The notes under the pieces were generated by a model. The model saw only the letters and a program-made list of their open reading frames with translations, was not told the DNA's origin and ran no database searches. From positions 1 to 59,580 of the forward strand of contig CALUHC010000040.1 in assembly GCA_944320355.1 (NCBI GenBank): a DNA stretch of 59,580 nucleotides, written 5' to 3'. The stretch comes from an uncultured Prevotella sp. (GTDB lineage Bacteria; Bacteroidota; Bacteroidia; Bacteroidales; Bacteroidaceae). Positions 44,166-52,736 of this stretch are shown here, piece by piece. The translations under genes and the position numbers were made by a program. The first letter of the stretch is position 1. Each line of letters begins with the position of its first letter.

Positions 44166-44879
44166 ATGACCAAATTAAGCGTAAACATCAACAAGGTGGC
44201 AACCATCCGCAACGCCCGCGGAGGCAACAATCCCGACCTGCTCCGCGTGGCCGCCGACTGCGAGATGTTCGGCGCCGACGGCATAACCGTCCACCCGCGC
44301 CCCGACGAGCGCCACATACGCTACAGCGACGTGAGGAGCCTCCGCCCGCTGATAACGACAGAAATGAACATAGAGGGCAACCCGATAGAGCGTTACACGG
44401 ACCTCGTGCTGGAGGTGAGGCCCACGCAGGTGACGCTCGTTCCCGACGCCGAGGACCAGATAACGTCCAACCACGGCTGGGACACGCGCGCCAACCGCGC
44501 GTTTCTCACCGACGTGGTGGGCCGCTTCCGCGAGGCGGGCATACGCACATCGATATTCGTGGACGCCGACCCGGAGATGGTCATCGGGGCTAAGGAGTGC
44601 GGTGCCGACCGCGTGGAGCTTTACACCGAGCCATACGCCGCCGGCTACGGGCGCGACCGCGAGGAGGCCATAGCCCCCTTTGTGGCCGCCGCCGAGGAGG
44701 CACGCAGGCAGGGGCTCGGCATCAATGCCGGCCACGACCTCAGCCTCCAGAACCTCCATTACTTCCACGAGCGCATCCCGTGGGTTGACGAAGTGAGCAT
44801 AGGTCACGCCCTTATCTGCGACGCTCTCTACCTCGGCTTGGCGCAGGCCATCGCGATGTACAAGGCGGCAATAGGCTGA
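44166..44879 (+). CDS. pdxJ: Pyridoxine 5'-phosphate synthase
   Basis: 237 aa; makes pyridoxine 5'-phosphate from 1-deoxyxylulose 5-phosphate and 3-amino-1-hydroxyacetone 1-phosphate (vitamin B6). Motifs: [17 protein letters not shown] at the start, [15 protein letters not shown] near 38, and the C-terminal [15 protein letters not shown]. Length is typical. It is followed directly by tandem satellite DNA rather than a clear terminator. Confidence 0.97.
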   Translation: MTKLSVNINKVATIRNARGGNNPDLLRVAADCEMFGADGITVHPRPDERHIRYSDVRSLRPLITTEMNIEGNPIERYTDLVLEVRPTQVTLVPDAEDQITSNHGWDTRANRAFLTDVVGRFREAGIRTSIFVDADPEMVIGAKECGADRVELYTEPYAAGYGRDREEAIAPFVAAAEEARRQGLGINAGHDLSLQNLHYFHERIPWVDEVSIGHALICDALYLGLAQAIAMYKAAIG

Positions 44880-45023
44880 GTGCAGAGTTTAGAGTGCAGA
44901 GTGAAGAGGTATGATTAGCTTTGGTGCAGAGGTTTGAGTGCAGAGTGAAGAGGTATGATTTGCTTTAGTGCAGAGTTTAGAGTGGTGAGTGAAGAGGTAT
45001 GATTACTCTTGGTGATGAGTGGA
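44880..45023 (+). repeat. Tandem repeat, 44-bp period (GTGCAGAGTTTAGAG type)
   Basis: Three and a partial fourth unit begin at 44880, 44924, 44968 and about 45012. The unit includes GTGCAGAGTTTAGAG and GTGAAGAGGTATGATT. Units differ by point changes. The array starts at the last base of pdxJ's stop codon. Confidence 0.85.
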
Positions 45024-45073
45024 GGAGGACTGTGAATGGAATGTGATGCGGGCGCTTACGGGCTATTGTCTGA

Positions 45074-45190
45074 ACTCCTGCAACTCCTGAACTCCTGACT
45101 GATGAAGTAACGTCTGCACTCCTGCAACTCCTGAACTCCTGACTACTGAGGCAACGTCTGCACTCCTGCCTCCTGTCTCCTGCCTCCTTG
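45074..45190 (+). repeat. Second tandem repeat, 44-bp period (ACTCCTG type)
   Basis: Units begin at 45074, 45118 and 45162 (partial, ending in CTCCTG repeats). Each unit contains several ACTCCTG heptamers and ends AACGTCTGC. It has the same period as the array 50 bp upstream but an unrelated sequence. It ends 35 bp before the DJ-1 gene. Confidence 0.85.
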
Positions 45191-45224
45191 AAAACAGCTT
45201 CCTAACATTTAAACAAACGATATT

Positions 45225-45788
45225 ATGGTTTACGAATTTCTTGCCACCGGCTTCGAGGACATAGAGGCTCTGGCTCCGCTTGACATCTTGCGCCGTGGCG
45301 GCGTTGAGATAAAGACAGTAAGCATAACGGGCGACCTCATCGTGGAGTCGGCCCACGGCGTGGGCATCAAGGCCGACCTGCTCTTCGAGGATGCCGACCT
45401 TGCCTCGGCCGACTTGCTGATGCTGCCCGGCGGACTGCCCGGGGCCACAAACCTGAACGAGCACGAGGGGCTGCGCCGCGCCCTCGTGGAGCACAACGCA
45501 AAGGGAAAGCGCATAGCCGCCATCTGCGCCGCGCCGCTGGTGCTGGGCGGACTGGGCCTGCTTGAGGGACGCCGCGCCACGTGCTATCCCGGTTTCGAGA
45601 GCCACTTGAAGGGCGCAACCTATACCGCCGAGCTTTATACCATCGACGGCAACATCACCACGGGCCGCGGTCCGGCCGCCTCTCTGCCCTACGGCTACGC
45701 CCTTTTGGAGCAGCTTGCCGGTGAGGAAGTGGCCAAGCAGCTGCGCGACGGCATGATTTACACACAGCTGATGGAGCAGGGCCGCTGA
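45225..45788 (+). CDS. DJ-1/PfpI family protein (YajL/ThiJ-like)
   Basis: 187 aa, cytoplasmic. The nucleophile Cys101 sits in [10 protein letters not shown]. The conserved Glu is in [10 protein letters not shown], and [14 protein letters not shown] and the C-terminal [19 protein letters not shown] are typical. Members have been described as glyoxalases, deglycases or chaperones; the exact role is not readable here. The stop codon overlaps the ATG of ispD. Confidence 0.92.
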   Translation: MVYEFLATGFEDIEALAPLDILRRGGVEIKTVSITGDLIVESAHGVGIKADLLFEDADLASADLLMLPGGLPGATNLNEHEGLRRALVEHNAKGKRIAAICAAPLVLGGLGLLEGRRATCYPGFESHLKGATYTAELYTIDGNITTGRGPAASLPYGYALLEQLAGEEVAKQLRDGMIYTQLMEQGR

Positions 45789-46474
45789 TGGACTACGCCG
45801 TAATCGTGGCCGGAGGGCGGGGGCTGCGCATGGGCAGCGACCTGCCCAAGCAGTTCATTACCGTGGCCGGCCGCCCGGTGTTGATGCACACCATAGCCCG
45901 CTTTCGTGAGTATTCGCCACAGATGCCGATAGTCCTCGTGCTGCCGAAGGCGCAGCAGGACTATTGGCAGGGGCTGTGCCGACGTTACGGTTTCGGCGGC
46001 GACTGCCTCGTGGCCGACGGTGGCGAGACGCGCTTCCACTCCGTGAGGAACGGTCTCGCGCTGATTCCCGATGATGCCGACGGCGTGGTCGGCGTGCACG
46101 ATGGTGTGCGCCCGTTTCCGGCCGTGAGCGTTATCGCGGCCTGCTACGAGGCGGCGCGCGCGGCGGGGGCGGCCATACCCGTCACCCCGGTGGTGGAGAC
46201 GCTGCGCCACGTGGGCGGGCACACCGTGCCGAGGGACGACTACCGGCTGGTGCAAACGCCGCAGACTTTCTCCATACGGTTGCTGAAGCAGGCCTACGGA
46301 CAGCCTTACTGCGATGCCTTCACCGACGATGCGTCGGTGGTGGAGGCCATGGGCTGCGCCGTGGCCACTGTGGAGGGCAACCGCGAGAACATAAAGATAA
46401 CCACCCCGTTCGATCTTGCTGTGGCCGAGGCTTTGCTCGCACGCCAACGCCGGGCGGAGGCCGACACTAAGTAA
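45788..46474 (+). CDS. ispD: 2-C-methyl-D-erythritol 4-phosphate cytidylyltransferase
   Basis: 228 aa; third step of the MEP isoprenoid pathway. The nucleotide-binding start is [29 protein letters not shown] and LVQTPQTFS are family motifs, and the C-terminal [19 protein letters not shown] is typical. The ATG overlaps the TGA of the DJ-1 gene, which indicates coupled translation. It is 21 bp before recG. Confidence 0.96.
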   Translation: MDYAVIVAGGRGLRMGSDLPKQFITVAGRPVLMHTIARFREYSPQMPIVLVLPKAQQDYWQGLCRRYGFGGDCLVADGGETRFHSVRNGLALIPDDADGVVGVHDGVRPFPAVSVIAACYEAARAAGAAIPVTPVVETLRHVGGHTVPRDDYRLVQTPQTFSIRLLKQAYGQPYCDAFTDDASVVEAMGCAVATVEGNRENIKITTPFDLAVAEALLARQRRAEADTK

Positions 46475-46495
46475 CCAAACAGAAAGCAAACGCCG

Positions 46496-48595
46496 GTGGC
46501 CGACATTCTGAGCCAAGACATACAGTACCTGCCTGGGGTAGGTCCCGCCCGCAAGAAGATACTCAGCGAGGAGCTGGGCATCAATACCTTCGGCGACCTG
46601 CTCCAGCACTACCCGTATCGGTATGTTGACCGCAGCCGCGTGTACTCCATTCGCGAGCTTACGGGCGATATGCCCTTTGTCCAGGTGTGCGGCAAGATAC
46701 TGAGTTTCGAGACCTTTGACATGAGTCCGCGCAAGCAGCGCGTGGTGGCTCACTTCTACGACGGCACCGATGTGATGGACCTCACGTGGTTCAACGGCGG
46801 CAAGTACGCCATGAAGACCTACCGCCCCGGCACGCTCTACGTGGTCTTCGGCAAGCCCACCGTTTATGGCGGGCGCATCAACGTGGTGCATCCGGAGATT
46901 GACCAGGCCGACAGCCTTGAGCTTTCGGCCATGGGGATGCAGCCTTACTATAACACCACGGAGAAGATGAAGAAGGCCGGGCTGACCTCGCGCACCGTGG
47001 AGCGGCTCACGAAGAGCCTCGTGGAGCGGATGAAAACGCCGCTGCCCGAGACGCTGCCTGCCGAGATGACGGCGCGGCTGCGCCTCATGTCGCGCGACGA
47101 GGCGCTGCGCACCGTGCACTATCCGCACAACGCACGCGAGCTGGAGCGTGCCCGCGCCCGGCTCAAGTTCGAGGAACTTTTCTACGTCCAGCTCAATATA
47201 GTAAGGTATGCCAGTGACCACCGCCGCCGCTACCGGGGCTATGTGTTCGCCCGTGTCGGCGAGCACTTCAACCGCTTCTACAGCCACAACCTGCCGTTCG
47301 CGCTCACCGAGGCGCAGAAGCGCGTCATCCGCGAGATACGCCGCGACACGGCCTCGGGCCGCCAGATGAACCGCCTGCTGCAGGGCGACGTTGGCTCGGG
47401 CAAGACGCTCGTGGCCCTGATGTCCATGCTCCTGGCCGTGGACAACGGCTTCCAGGCCTGCATCATGGCCCCGACGGAGATTCTGGCCGAGCAGCACCTG
47501 GCCACCATGCGCGCCTTCCTGGCCGATATGCCGCTGCGCGTGGAGCTGCTCACTGGCATGGTGAAGGGCCGGAGACGGCGCGAGGTGCTCGACGGTCTGG
47601 CCTCGGGCGAGGTGCAGATACTCGTTGGCACGCACGCCGTGATAGAGGACACGGTGCAGTTCTGCCGCCTTGGCTTTGTCGTTGTGGATGAGCAACACCG
47701 CTTCGGCGTGGCCCAGCGGGCCAAGCTGTGGGGCAAGAGCGACAACCCGCCCCACATACTCGTGATGACGGCCACGCCCATACCGCGCACGCTGGCCATG
47801 ACACTCTATGGCGATCTCGACGTGAGCGTCATCGACGAGCTGCCACCCGGGCGCAAGCCCGTGGTCACCCAGCACGTCTACGACAGCCGTATGCCGACGC
47901 TCTACGACGGCATACGCCGGCAGATACGCCTCGGGCGGCAGGCTTACATAGTGTTCCCGCTCATAGAGGAGAGCGAGAAGAGCGACCTGCGCAACCTTGA
48001 GACGGGTTTCGAGACGCTGCGCGAGGTGTTCCCCGAGTTCTCCTTGGGCAAGGTGCACGGCCGCATGAAGCCAGCCGAGAAGGACGCCGAGATGCAGCGG
48101 TTCGTGAGCGGCGAGGCGCAGATACTTGTGGCCACGACGGTGATAGAGGTGGGGGTCAACGTGCCCAACGCCTCGGTCATGGTCATACTCGACGCCCAGC
48201 GGTTCGGGCTCTCGCAGCTCCACCAGCTCAGGGGGCGCGTCGGTCGCGGCGCCGACCAGTCGTACTGCATCCTCGTGACGCCGGTCAAGCTCAGCGAGGA
48301 CACGCGCAAGCGTATAGACATACTGTGCGAGACGAACGACGGCTTCCGCATAGCCGAGGCCGACTTGAAGCTGCGCGGACCCGGCGACCTGGAGGGAACG
48401 CAGCAGAGCGGCATGGCCTTCGACCTGAAGATAGCCGACATCGCCCACGACGGACAGCTTGTGCAGCTGGCCCGCGACGAGGCGCAGCGCGTCATCGACG
48501 ACGACCCCGAGTGCTCTTCAGACCGCTATGCCCTGTTGTGGGCGCGGCTGAAGGAGCTGCGCAAGAGCGACATAAACTGGGGCGCAATATCCTGA
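46496..48595 (+). CDS. recG: ATP-dependent DNA helicase RecG
   Basis: 699 aa; remodels stalled forks and Holliday junctions. The N-terminal wedge/OB domain (LPGVGPARKKILSEELGI, then VQVCGKILSFE) precedes helicase motifs: GDVGSGKT (Walker A), DEQHRFG (motif II), MTATPIPRTLAMTLYGDLD, and in the second lobe the motif VATTVIEVGVNVPNAS and QLRGRVGRG. The start is GTG 46496; the product begins MADILSQDIQYLPG. It is the last gene of the DJ-1-ispD-recG run. Confidence 0.97.
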   Translation: MADILSQDIQYLPGVGPARKKILSEELGINTFGDLLQHYPYRYVDRSRVYSIRELTGDMPFVQVCGKILSFETFDMSPRKQRVVAHFYDGTDVMDLTWFNGGKYAMKTYRPGTLYVVFGKPTVYGGRINVVHPEIDQADSLELSAMGMQPYYNTTEKMKKAGLTSRTVERLTKSLVERMKTPLPETLPAEMTARLRLMSRDEALRTVHYPHNARELERARARLKFEELFYVQLNIVRYASDHRRRYRGYVFARVGEHFNRFYSHNLPFALTEAQKRVIREIRRDTASGRQMNRLLQGDVGSGKTLVALMSMLLAVDNGFQACIMAPTEILAEQHLATMRAFLADMPLRVELLTGMVKGRRRREVLDGLASGEVQILVGTHAVIEDTVQFCRLGFVVVDEQHRFGVAQRAKLWGKSDNPPHILVMTATPIPRTLAMTLYGDLDVSVIDELPPGRKPVVTQHVYDSRMPTLYDGIRRQIRLGRQAYIVFPLIEESEKSDLRNLETGFETLREVFPEFSLGKVHGRMKPAEKDAEMQRFVSGEAQILVATTVIEVGVNVPNASVMVILDAQRFGLSQLHQLRGRVGRGADQSYCILVTPVKLSEDTRKRIDILCETNDGFRIAEADLKLRGPGDLEGTQQSGMAFDLKIADIAHDGQLVQLARDEAQRVIDDDPECSSDRYALLWARLKELRKSDINWGAIS

Positions 48596-48620
48596 CACCG
48601 CCCGCCCGAGGCATCGGGCC

Positions 48621-48843
48621 GCTTTTAACTTTTTTATGTTAAAGGCGACAATGTGGTTTCTTTGGACTAACAGCTTGGCTCTCAGTGGGTTGCAAGACGG
48701 CGTGTCTTGCATTCCGAAACGTGCCGTTTTGTGAGGTGAAATGCCTCGTTTCGGAGCGCAAAACGCGCCGTATTGAAGGCCGGAATGGCGCATACGCAAA
48801 CATTAGGCCGTATGTGCCTTTTTTAGTTGCGCATTTGCAATTA
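48621..48843 (-). repeat. RF1 element, copy E
   Basis: Full copy of 223 bp in reverse orientation, starting (plus strand) TTTTAACTTTTTTATGTTAA and ending GTTGCGCATTTGCAATTA. Five 22-bp units read on the minus strand, for example GCGCGTTTTG-N6-CGAAACG as unit 2. It begins 25 bp after recG's stop. Confidence 0.88.
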
Positions 48844-49039
48844 TGTTCTTGCGGCAGGCCGTGCCCGGTCATGTGGCTATTGGGGCAGGGGCTTGTGCCG
48901 GCTCCGCGCCTGTGATATGGGCCGCCGGCAATTCCGGTGTGTGGCCGGCTGTGTGCGGCTTTTGTGCTTCCATTCAATGTAAAAATGGCGTTGAATAAAC
49001 AAAAAGAAAGTGAAAAGCTGAAATTTTTCCGGTTTTTGC

Positions 49040-49070
49040 TTGGCGAAAAACTGATTTTTCCTTATTTTTG
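49040..49070 (+). promoter_or_regulatory. gdhA promoter
   Basis: TTGG at 49040-49043 and TATTTTTG at 49063-49070 with exactly 19 bp between them. A leader of about 55 nt precedes gdhA. Between RF1 copy E and this promoter (48844-49039) nothing else was recognised. Confidence 0.7.
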
Positions 49071-49129
49071 TGGTGTCTTAATGACATAATGACAAGCTAT
49101 CGTTAAACCTTTCAAAACACCGTATTACT

Positions 49130-50467
49130 ATGGAAGTGGAGAAATTGATGCAGGCCCTGGAGCAGAAACATCCGGGCGAACTGGAGTACTTGCAGGCAGT
49201 AAAAGAAGTGCTCATCTCTGTAAAAGACGTTTACAACCGCCATCCCGAGTTCGAGAAGGCCAAGATAATAGAGCGCATAGTTGAGCCGGAACGTGTCGTT
49301 ACGTTCCGCGTTCCATGGGTTGACGACCGTGGCGAGGTGCACGTCAACCTCGGCTACCGTGTGCAGTTCAACAGCGCCATCGGCCCGTACAAGGGTGGAT
49401 TGCGCTTCCACTCGTCGGTCAATCTGTCCATATTGAAGTTCCTCGGCTTCGAGCAGACGTTCAAGAACGCCCTCACCACCCTGCCCATGGGCGGCGGCAA
49501 GGGCGGTTCGGACTTCTCCATCCGCGGCCGTTCAGACAATGAGGTGATGCGCTTCTGCCAGTCGTTCATGACCGAGCTTTACCGTGTGATAGGCCCGGAG
49601 GAGGACATCCCCGCAGGCGACATTGGCGTAGGCGCGCGTGAGATAGGCTATCTCTTCGGAATGTACAAGAAACTTACCCACCGCTGGAACGGCGTAATGA
49701 CGGGCAAGGGCCTCGAATGGGGCGGCTCGCGCATACGTCCCGAGGCCACGGGCTACGGCGCGCTGTACTTCGTGAACCAGATGCTGCAGACCCACGGGCA
49801 CGACATCAAGGGCAAGACCGTGGCCATAAGCGGATTCGGCAACGTGGCATGGGGCGCAGCCAAGAAGGCCACCGAGCTGGGAGCAAAGGTGATCACCATA
49901 TCGGGCCCCGACGGATACATATACGACCCGGCCGGACTCGACGACGAGAAGATTGCCTATATGCTTGAGCTGCGCGCCAGCGGCAACGACATCTGCCAGC
50001 CATACGCCGACGAGTTCCCGGGCTCTGAGTTCCGCCCGGGCCGCAAGCCGTGGGAGGTGAAGTGCGACATCGCGCTGCCGTGCGCCACGCAGAATGAGCT
50101 GAACGGCAACGACGCCGACCAGCTGCTGGCCAACAAGCCGCTCTGTGTGGCCGAGGTGTCCAACATGGGATGCACCGCCGAGGCCGCCGAGAAGTTCGTG
50201 GCCGCCAAGCAACTCTTCGCGCCGGGCAAGGCCGTCAACGCCGGCGGAGTGGCCACGTCGGGCCTGGAGATGACGCAGAACGCCATGCGCCTGAGCTGGA
50301 GCGAGAAGGAAGTGGACGAGAAGCTGCACTACATCATGCACAACATACACGACCAATGCGTGAAGTACGGGCGCGAGGCCGACGGCTATGTGGACTACGT
50401 GAAGGGAGCGAACATTGCCGGATTCATGAAGGTGGCCAACGCCATGATGGCTCAGGGCATAGTATAG
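49130..50467 (+). CDS. gdhA: NADP-type glutamate dehydrogenase
   Basis: 445 aa, hexameric-type enzyme converting 2-oxoglutarate and ammonia to glutamate. The active-site region is GPYKGGLRFHSSV and PMGGGKGGSDF; the dinucleotide-binding fold starts near AISGFGNVAWGAA. Length and the motif SRIRPEATGYG match the NADP-linked group. It is monocistronic with its own promoter, and an extended inverted repeat follows. Confidence 0.97.
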   Translation: MEVEKLMQALEQKHPGELEYLQAVKEVLISVKDVYNRHPEFEKAKIIERIVEPERVVTFRVPWVDDRGEVHVNLGYRVQFNSAIGPYKGGLRFHSSVNLSILKFLGFEQTFKNALTTLPMGGGKGGSDFSIRGRSDNEVMRFCQSFMTELYRVIGPEEDIPAGDIGVGAREIGYLFGMYKKLTHRWNGVMTGKGLEWGGSRIRPEATGYGALYFVNQMLQTHGHDIKGKTVAISGFGNVAWGAAKKATELGAKVITISGPDGYIYDPAGLDDEKIAYMLELRASGNDICQPYADEFPGSEFRPGRKPWEVKCDIALPCATQNELNGNDADQLLANKPLCVAEVSNMGCTAEAAEKFVAAKQLFAPGKAVNAGGVATSGLEMTQNAMRLSWSEKEVDEKLHYIMHNIHDQCVKYGREADGYVDYVKGANIAGFMKVANAMMAQGIV

Positions 50468-50505
50468 CAAAATAAAAATGGATGACAGCAAGCTGTAAAA
50501 TGCAA

Positions 50506-50640
50506 GGAGTTACCCGGAGTTAACAGGAGTTATCACTCGCTGCGCTCGTTCATGGAGTTAGCGGACAATACCCACTGAAGCCATTGTCCTTTAACTCCGG
50601 GCGACCGTAAGGGAGCCTAACTCCCGTTAACCCCATATAA
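50506..50640. repeat. Nested inverted repeats after gdhA
   Basis: An inner hairpin, GGAGTTAGCGGACAAT (50564 on) with ATTGTCCTTTAACTCC (to 50598), sits inside an outer pair, GGAGTTAACAGGAGTTA (50515-50531) with TAACTCCCGTTAACCCC (50618-50634). It may end the gdhA transcript, but there is no T run. It separates gdhA from rlpA. Confidence 0.65.
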
Positions 50641-50680
50641 CTACCTTGTCCACTCGCAGTTATCCAAAAACCAAAACATA

Positions 50681-51295
50681 GTGGACTATAGGATAGTAAG
50701 ATTGCTTTTTTCATTCCTCATGTTCGGCTTTGCCGCGCTGCACGCGCAAGATGTGCAGCGTGGCAAGGCCACTTATTATTCCAAACGCGCCACCGGGGCG
50801 CGCACCAGCAGCGGTGAGAGGCTGCATCACGACAGCCTTACGTGTGCCCACCGCACCTATCCGTTCGGCACGCGGCTCAAGGTCACCAACCCATCCAACG
50901 GCCGTTCGGTCATAGTCCGCGTCACCGACCGCGGCCCTTTTGCCCGCGGGCGCATCATAGACCTGTCGTGGCGCGCGGCCAAGGAGCTGGGCATGCTGTC
51001 GCAGGGCGTGGCCATGGTGACGGTGGAGCGCGCCGACGCCATAGTGGTGCCGTTCAGGCCGGGCGACGACAAGGAGCTGGTGGAGATGGACTTCGAGGCT
51101 TCCGATTTCGGCGACGTGCTGCGCCCGTCGTGGCGGGAGATGAAAAAGGTGAACCGGAGGCCGGGCGACAAGCCACGCCACCGGCACCCGGCAGGTCAGG
51201 GCGGCGCGCGCAAGAAACGCCGTGACGCTTCGGGAGTAACGGAAGGACAGCATCCGGCAGTAAGCGGAAAAGCCGGCCCCGCGGCCTTGAAATAG
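50681..51295 (+). CDS. rlpA: RlpA-like septal peptidoglycan hydrolase domain protein
   Basis: 204 aa with GTG start (50681) and a signal peptide ending ALHAQD. The double-psi beta-barrel of RlpA spans about 27-115: [52 protein letters not shown]. RlpA proteins cleave naked glycan strands or act at the septum. No SPOR domain is present; instead there is a basic, low-complexity tail (residues 150-204). The end of the gene overlaps an inverted repeat. Confidence 0.88.
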   Translation: MDYRIVRLLFSFLMFGFAALHAQDVQRGKATYYSKRATGARTSSGERLHHDSLTCAHRTYPFGTRLKVTNPSNGRSVIVRVTDRGPFARGRIIDLSWRAAKELGMLSQGVAMVTVERADAIVVPFRPGDDKELVEMDFEASDFGDVLRPSWREMKKVNRRPGDKPRHRHPAGQGGARKKRRDASGVTEGQHPAVSGKAGPAALK

Positions 51296-51346
51296 GCTGC
51301 CCGACCGGCTTTCATGTGTCTCCGTCACGCCCGTTGCCGGGCCTTG

Positions 51347-51391
51347 CGCTTGCCTTGCGTGCCGATTGGCAATGTGGGCAAGCGGTTTTTT
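51347..51391 (+). terminator. Terminator after rlpA
   Basis: CGCTTGCC (51347-51354) pairs with GGCAAGCG (51377-51384) and is followed by GTTTTTT. A second inverted repeat, AAAGCCGG/CCGGCTTT (51268-51312), overlaps the gene end. Confidence 0.75.
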
Positions 51392-51398
51392 CTTTGTG

Positions 51399-52265
51399 TC
51401 AGCGTTTCCGTGTGGGTATGCTGAACTCCTTCACTTGCGACGTTATCTCCCTGTTGCCCTGCACCACGGCCACGCGCACCACGGCCGTGCCGTCCTTCAG
51501 GCGTGAGTCGCCATATACCGTTGCCGTGTAGCGCACGCCCCTTCCCGGCGCGATGCTCTCCACGCGGAGCGGCGGCGATATGTGTATGTGCTTGTTGCCG
51601 GTGGTCTCCACCACCGTGGGGTTAACGTCGTAGAGCGTCACGCCAGAGTAGTTCATTATCTCGAACGACACCTTGGCGTCCTCGCGGCGGGTCAGCGCGC
51701 CGTCTCCGTTGGCATCGGTGAAGGTGACGTTGCGCACCTCTATGTTCTTGTTCAGCGCGAGCTTATAGCCCGGCATGGTGGCCCGCAGCTCGTCAACCGA
51801 CACCGACGGGGCTGCCTGGCGCTGCGGCGTGGCTGCTGGATATGTGCCGTTGCTCCCGTCGTCCTCCATCACTATGCGGTCGTCGCCGCTGTGGGTGGGG
51901 TCGAATCCGCTGTCATCGGCCGACGACTGCGGCGGGGTGTAGGCACTGCGCGACGGCCCGTCGTCATAATATTCGTCACGGTCGCGGTTGCCGTAACGCG
52001 CCTCGCGGTATTCCATATAGCGGCGATACTCGTCCTGCTTGGCCTTGTCGGCAGCCGAGCCTGCGGCCGCTCCCACGGCGGCTCCGCCCGCCATGCCCAC
52101 TATGGTGCCAACGTCGTGGCCTCTCGGACCGCCCGCAATGCCGCCTATGGCCGAGCCGAGAATGGTGCCGAAGGTGGCTCCCGTCACGGCGCCCTGGCCT
52201 GTATAAGTGTCGCACCCGGCAAGGGTCACGGCGGCGCACAGCGTAAGTATGATGCTCTTCTTCAT
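51399..52265 (-). CDS. Glycine-zipper lipoprotein
   Basis: 288 aa. The lipoprotein signal ends LAGCDTY (Cys18). A glycine zipper follows (about 22-70: GAVTGATFGTILGSAIGGIAG and VGMAGGAAVGAAAGSAA), suggesting packing in or on the outer membrane. A Tyr/Arg/Asp-rich linker (80-130) leads to a C-terminal beta domain (about 160-285) with an EF-hand-like loop (DANGDGALTRRED) and CARDB-like strands. The function is unknown; cell-envelope maintenance is likely. It converges with rlpA. Confidence 0.82.
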   Translation of the reverse strand: MKKSIILTLCAAVTLAGCDTYTGQGAVTGATFGTILGSAIGGIAGGPRGHDVGTIVGMAGGAAVGAAAGSAADKAKQDEYRRYMEYREARYGNRDRDEYYDDGPSRSAYTPPQSSADDSGFDPTHSGDDRIVMEDDGSNGTYPAATPQRQAAPSVSVDELRATMPGYKLALNKNIEVRNVTFTDANGDGALTRREDAKVSFEIMNYSGVTLYDVNPTVVETTGNKHIHISPPLRVESIAPGRGVRYTATVYGDSRLKDGTAVVRVAVVQGNREITSQVKEFSIPTRKR

Positions 52266-52491
52266 ATCATTGCCGTTTGGTTCTGCTGGCTAAGTTACGA
52301 AAAATAATCCGATGGAGCATCATAAAAAAGGTGAAAAGCCGTCCGGCGCGTGAATAAATGCTAATGGCTGCGGGCGCATTGGCGGTGCGGTGGCTGCGTG
52401 AGTGCAGCCTGCGGCTTTCCCGCCGGTGTTTGGCGGGCGCTTGGTGGCTTTGGCATCATGGATGGTTGTGGCAGCCTGAAGCCGCGCGTTG

Positions 52492-52713
52492 CCTTTAACT
52501 TTTTTATGTTAAAGGCAATGGTATGGGTTGACTTTGTCAACCATCTGGTATTCAACGGGTTGCGAAACGGGTCATTTCAACTTCCGAAACGTGCTGTTTC
52601 GGAGGCTGAAACAGCACGTTTCGCGGCGCAAAACGAGCCGTTTCGCGCCGCGATATGGCACATACGGAAAATAAGGAATATGGTCGCTGTTTTTAGTTGC
52701 GTATGTGCAAGTA
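52492..52713 (-). repeat. RF1 element, copy F
   Basis: Full copy, 222 bp, reverse orientation, from GCCTTTAACTTTTTTATG to GTTGCGTATGTGCAAGTA on the plus strand. Five 22-bp units are clear; unit 2 on the minus strand reads GCTCGTTTTG-N6-GAAACG. It lies upstream of the glycine-zipper gene and downstream of the kinase fusion gene. Confidence 0.9.
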
Positions 52714-52736
52714 TGTGCAGATGGCGCATATTCGTG

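Noticed and set aside
44880-45190. The 44-bp arrays as CRISPR
   Set aside because: The units are contiguous and similar along their whole length, without spacers.
45758-48448. An 896-codon open frame on the minus strand
   Set aside because: It is antisense to ispD and recG, whose protein motifs are unambiguous. The product is rich in His, Arg, Val and Ala, as expected from the third-position GC bias of the true genes.
48639-48977. Small reading frames inside RF1 copies (also near 21400-21660, 32079-32415 and 40850-41285)
   Set aside because: Translations differ between copies, run in several frames and follow the 22-bp repeat. They look like spurious frames made by the palindromic units.
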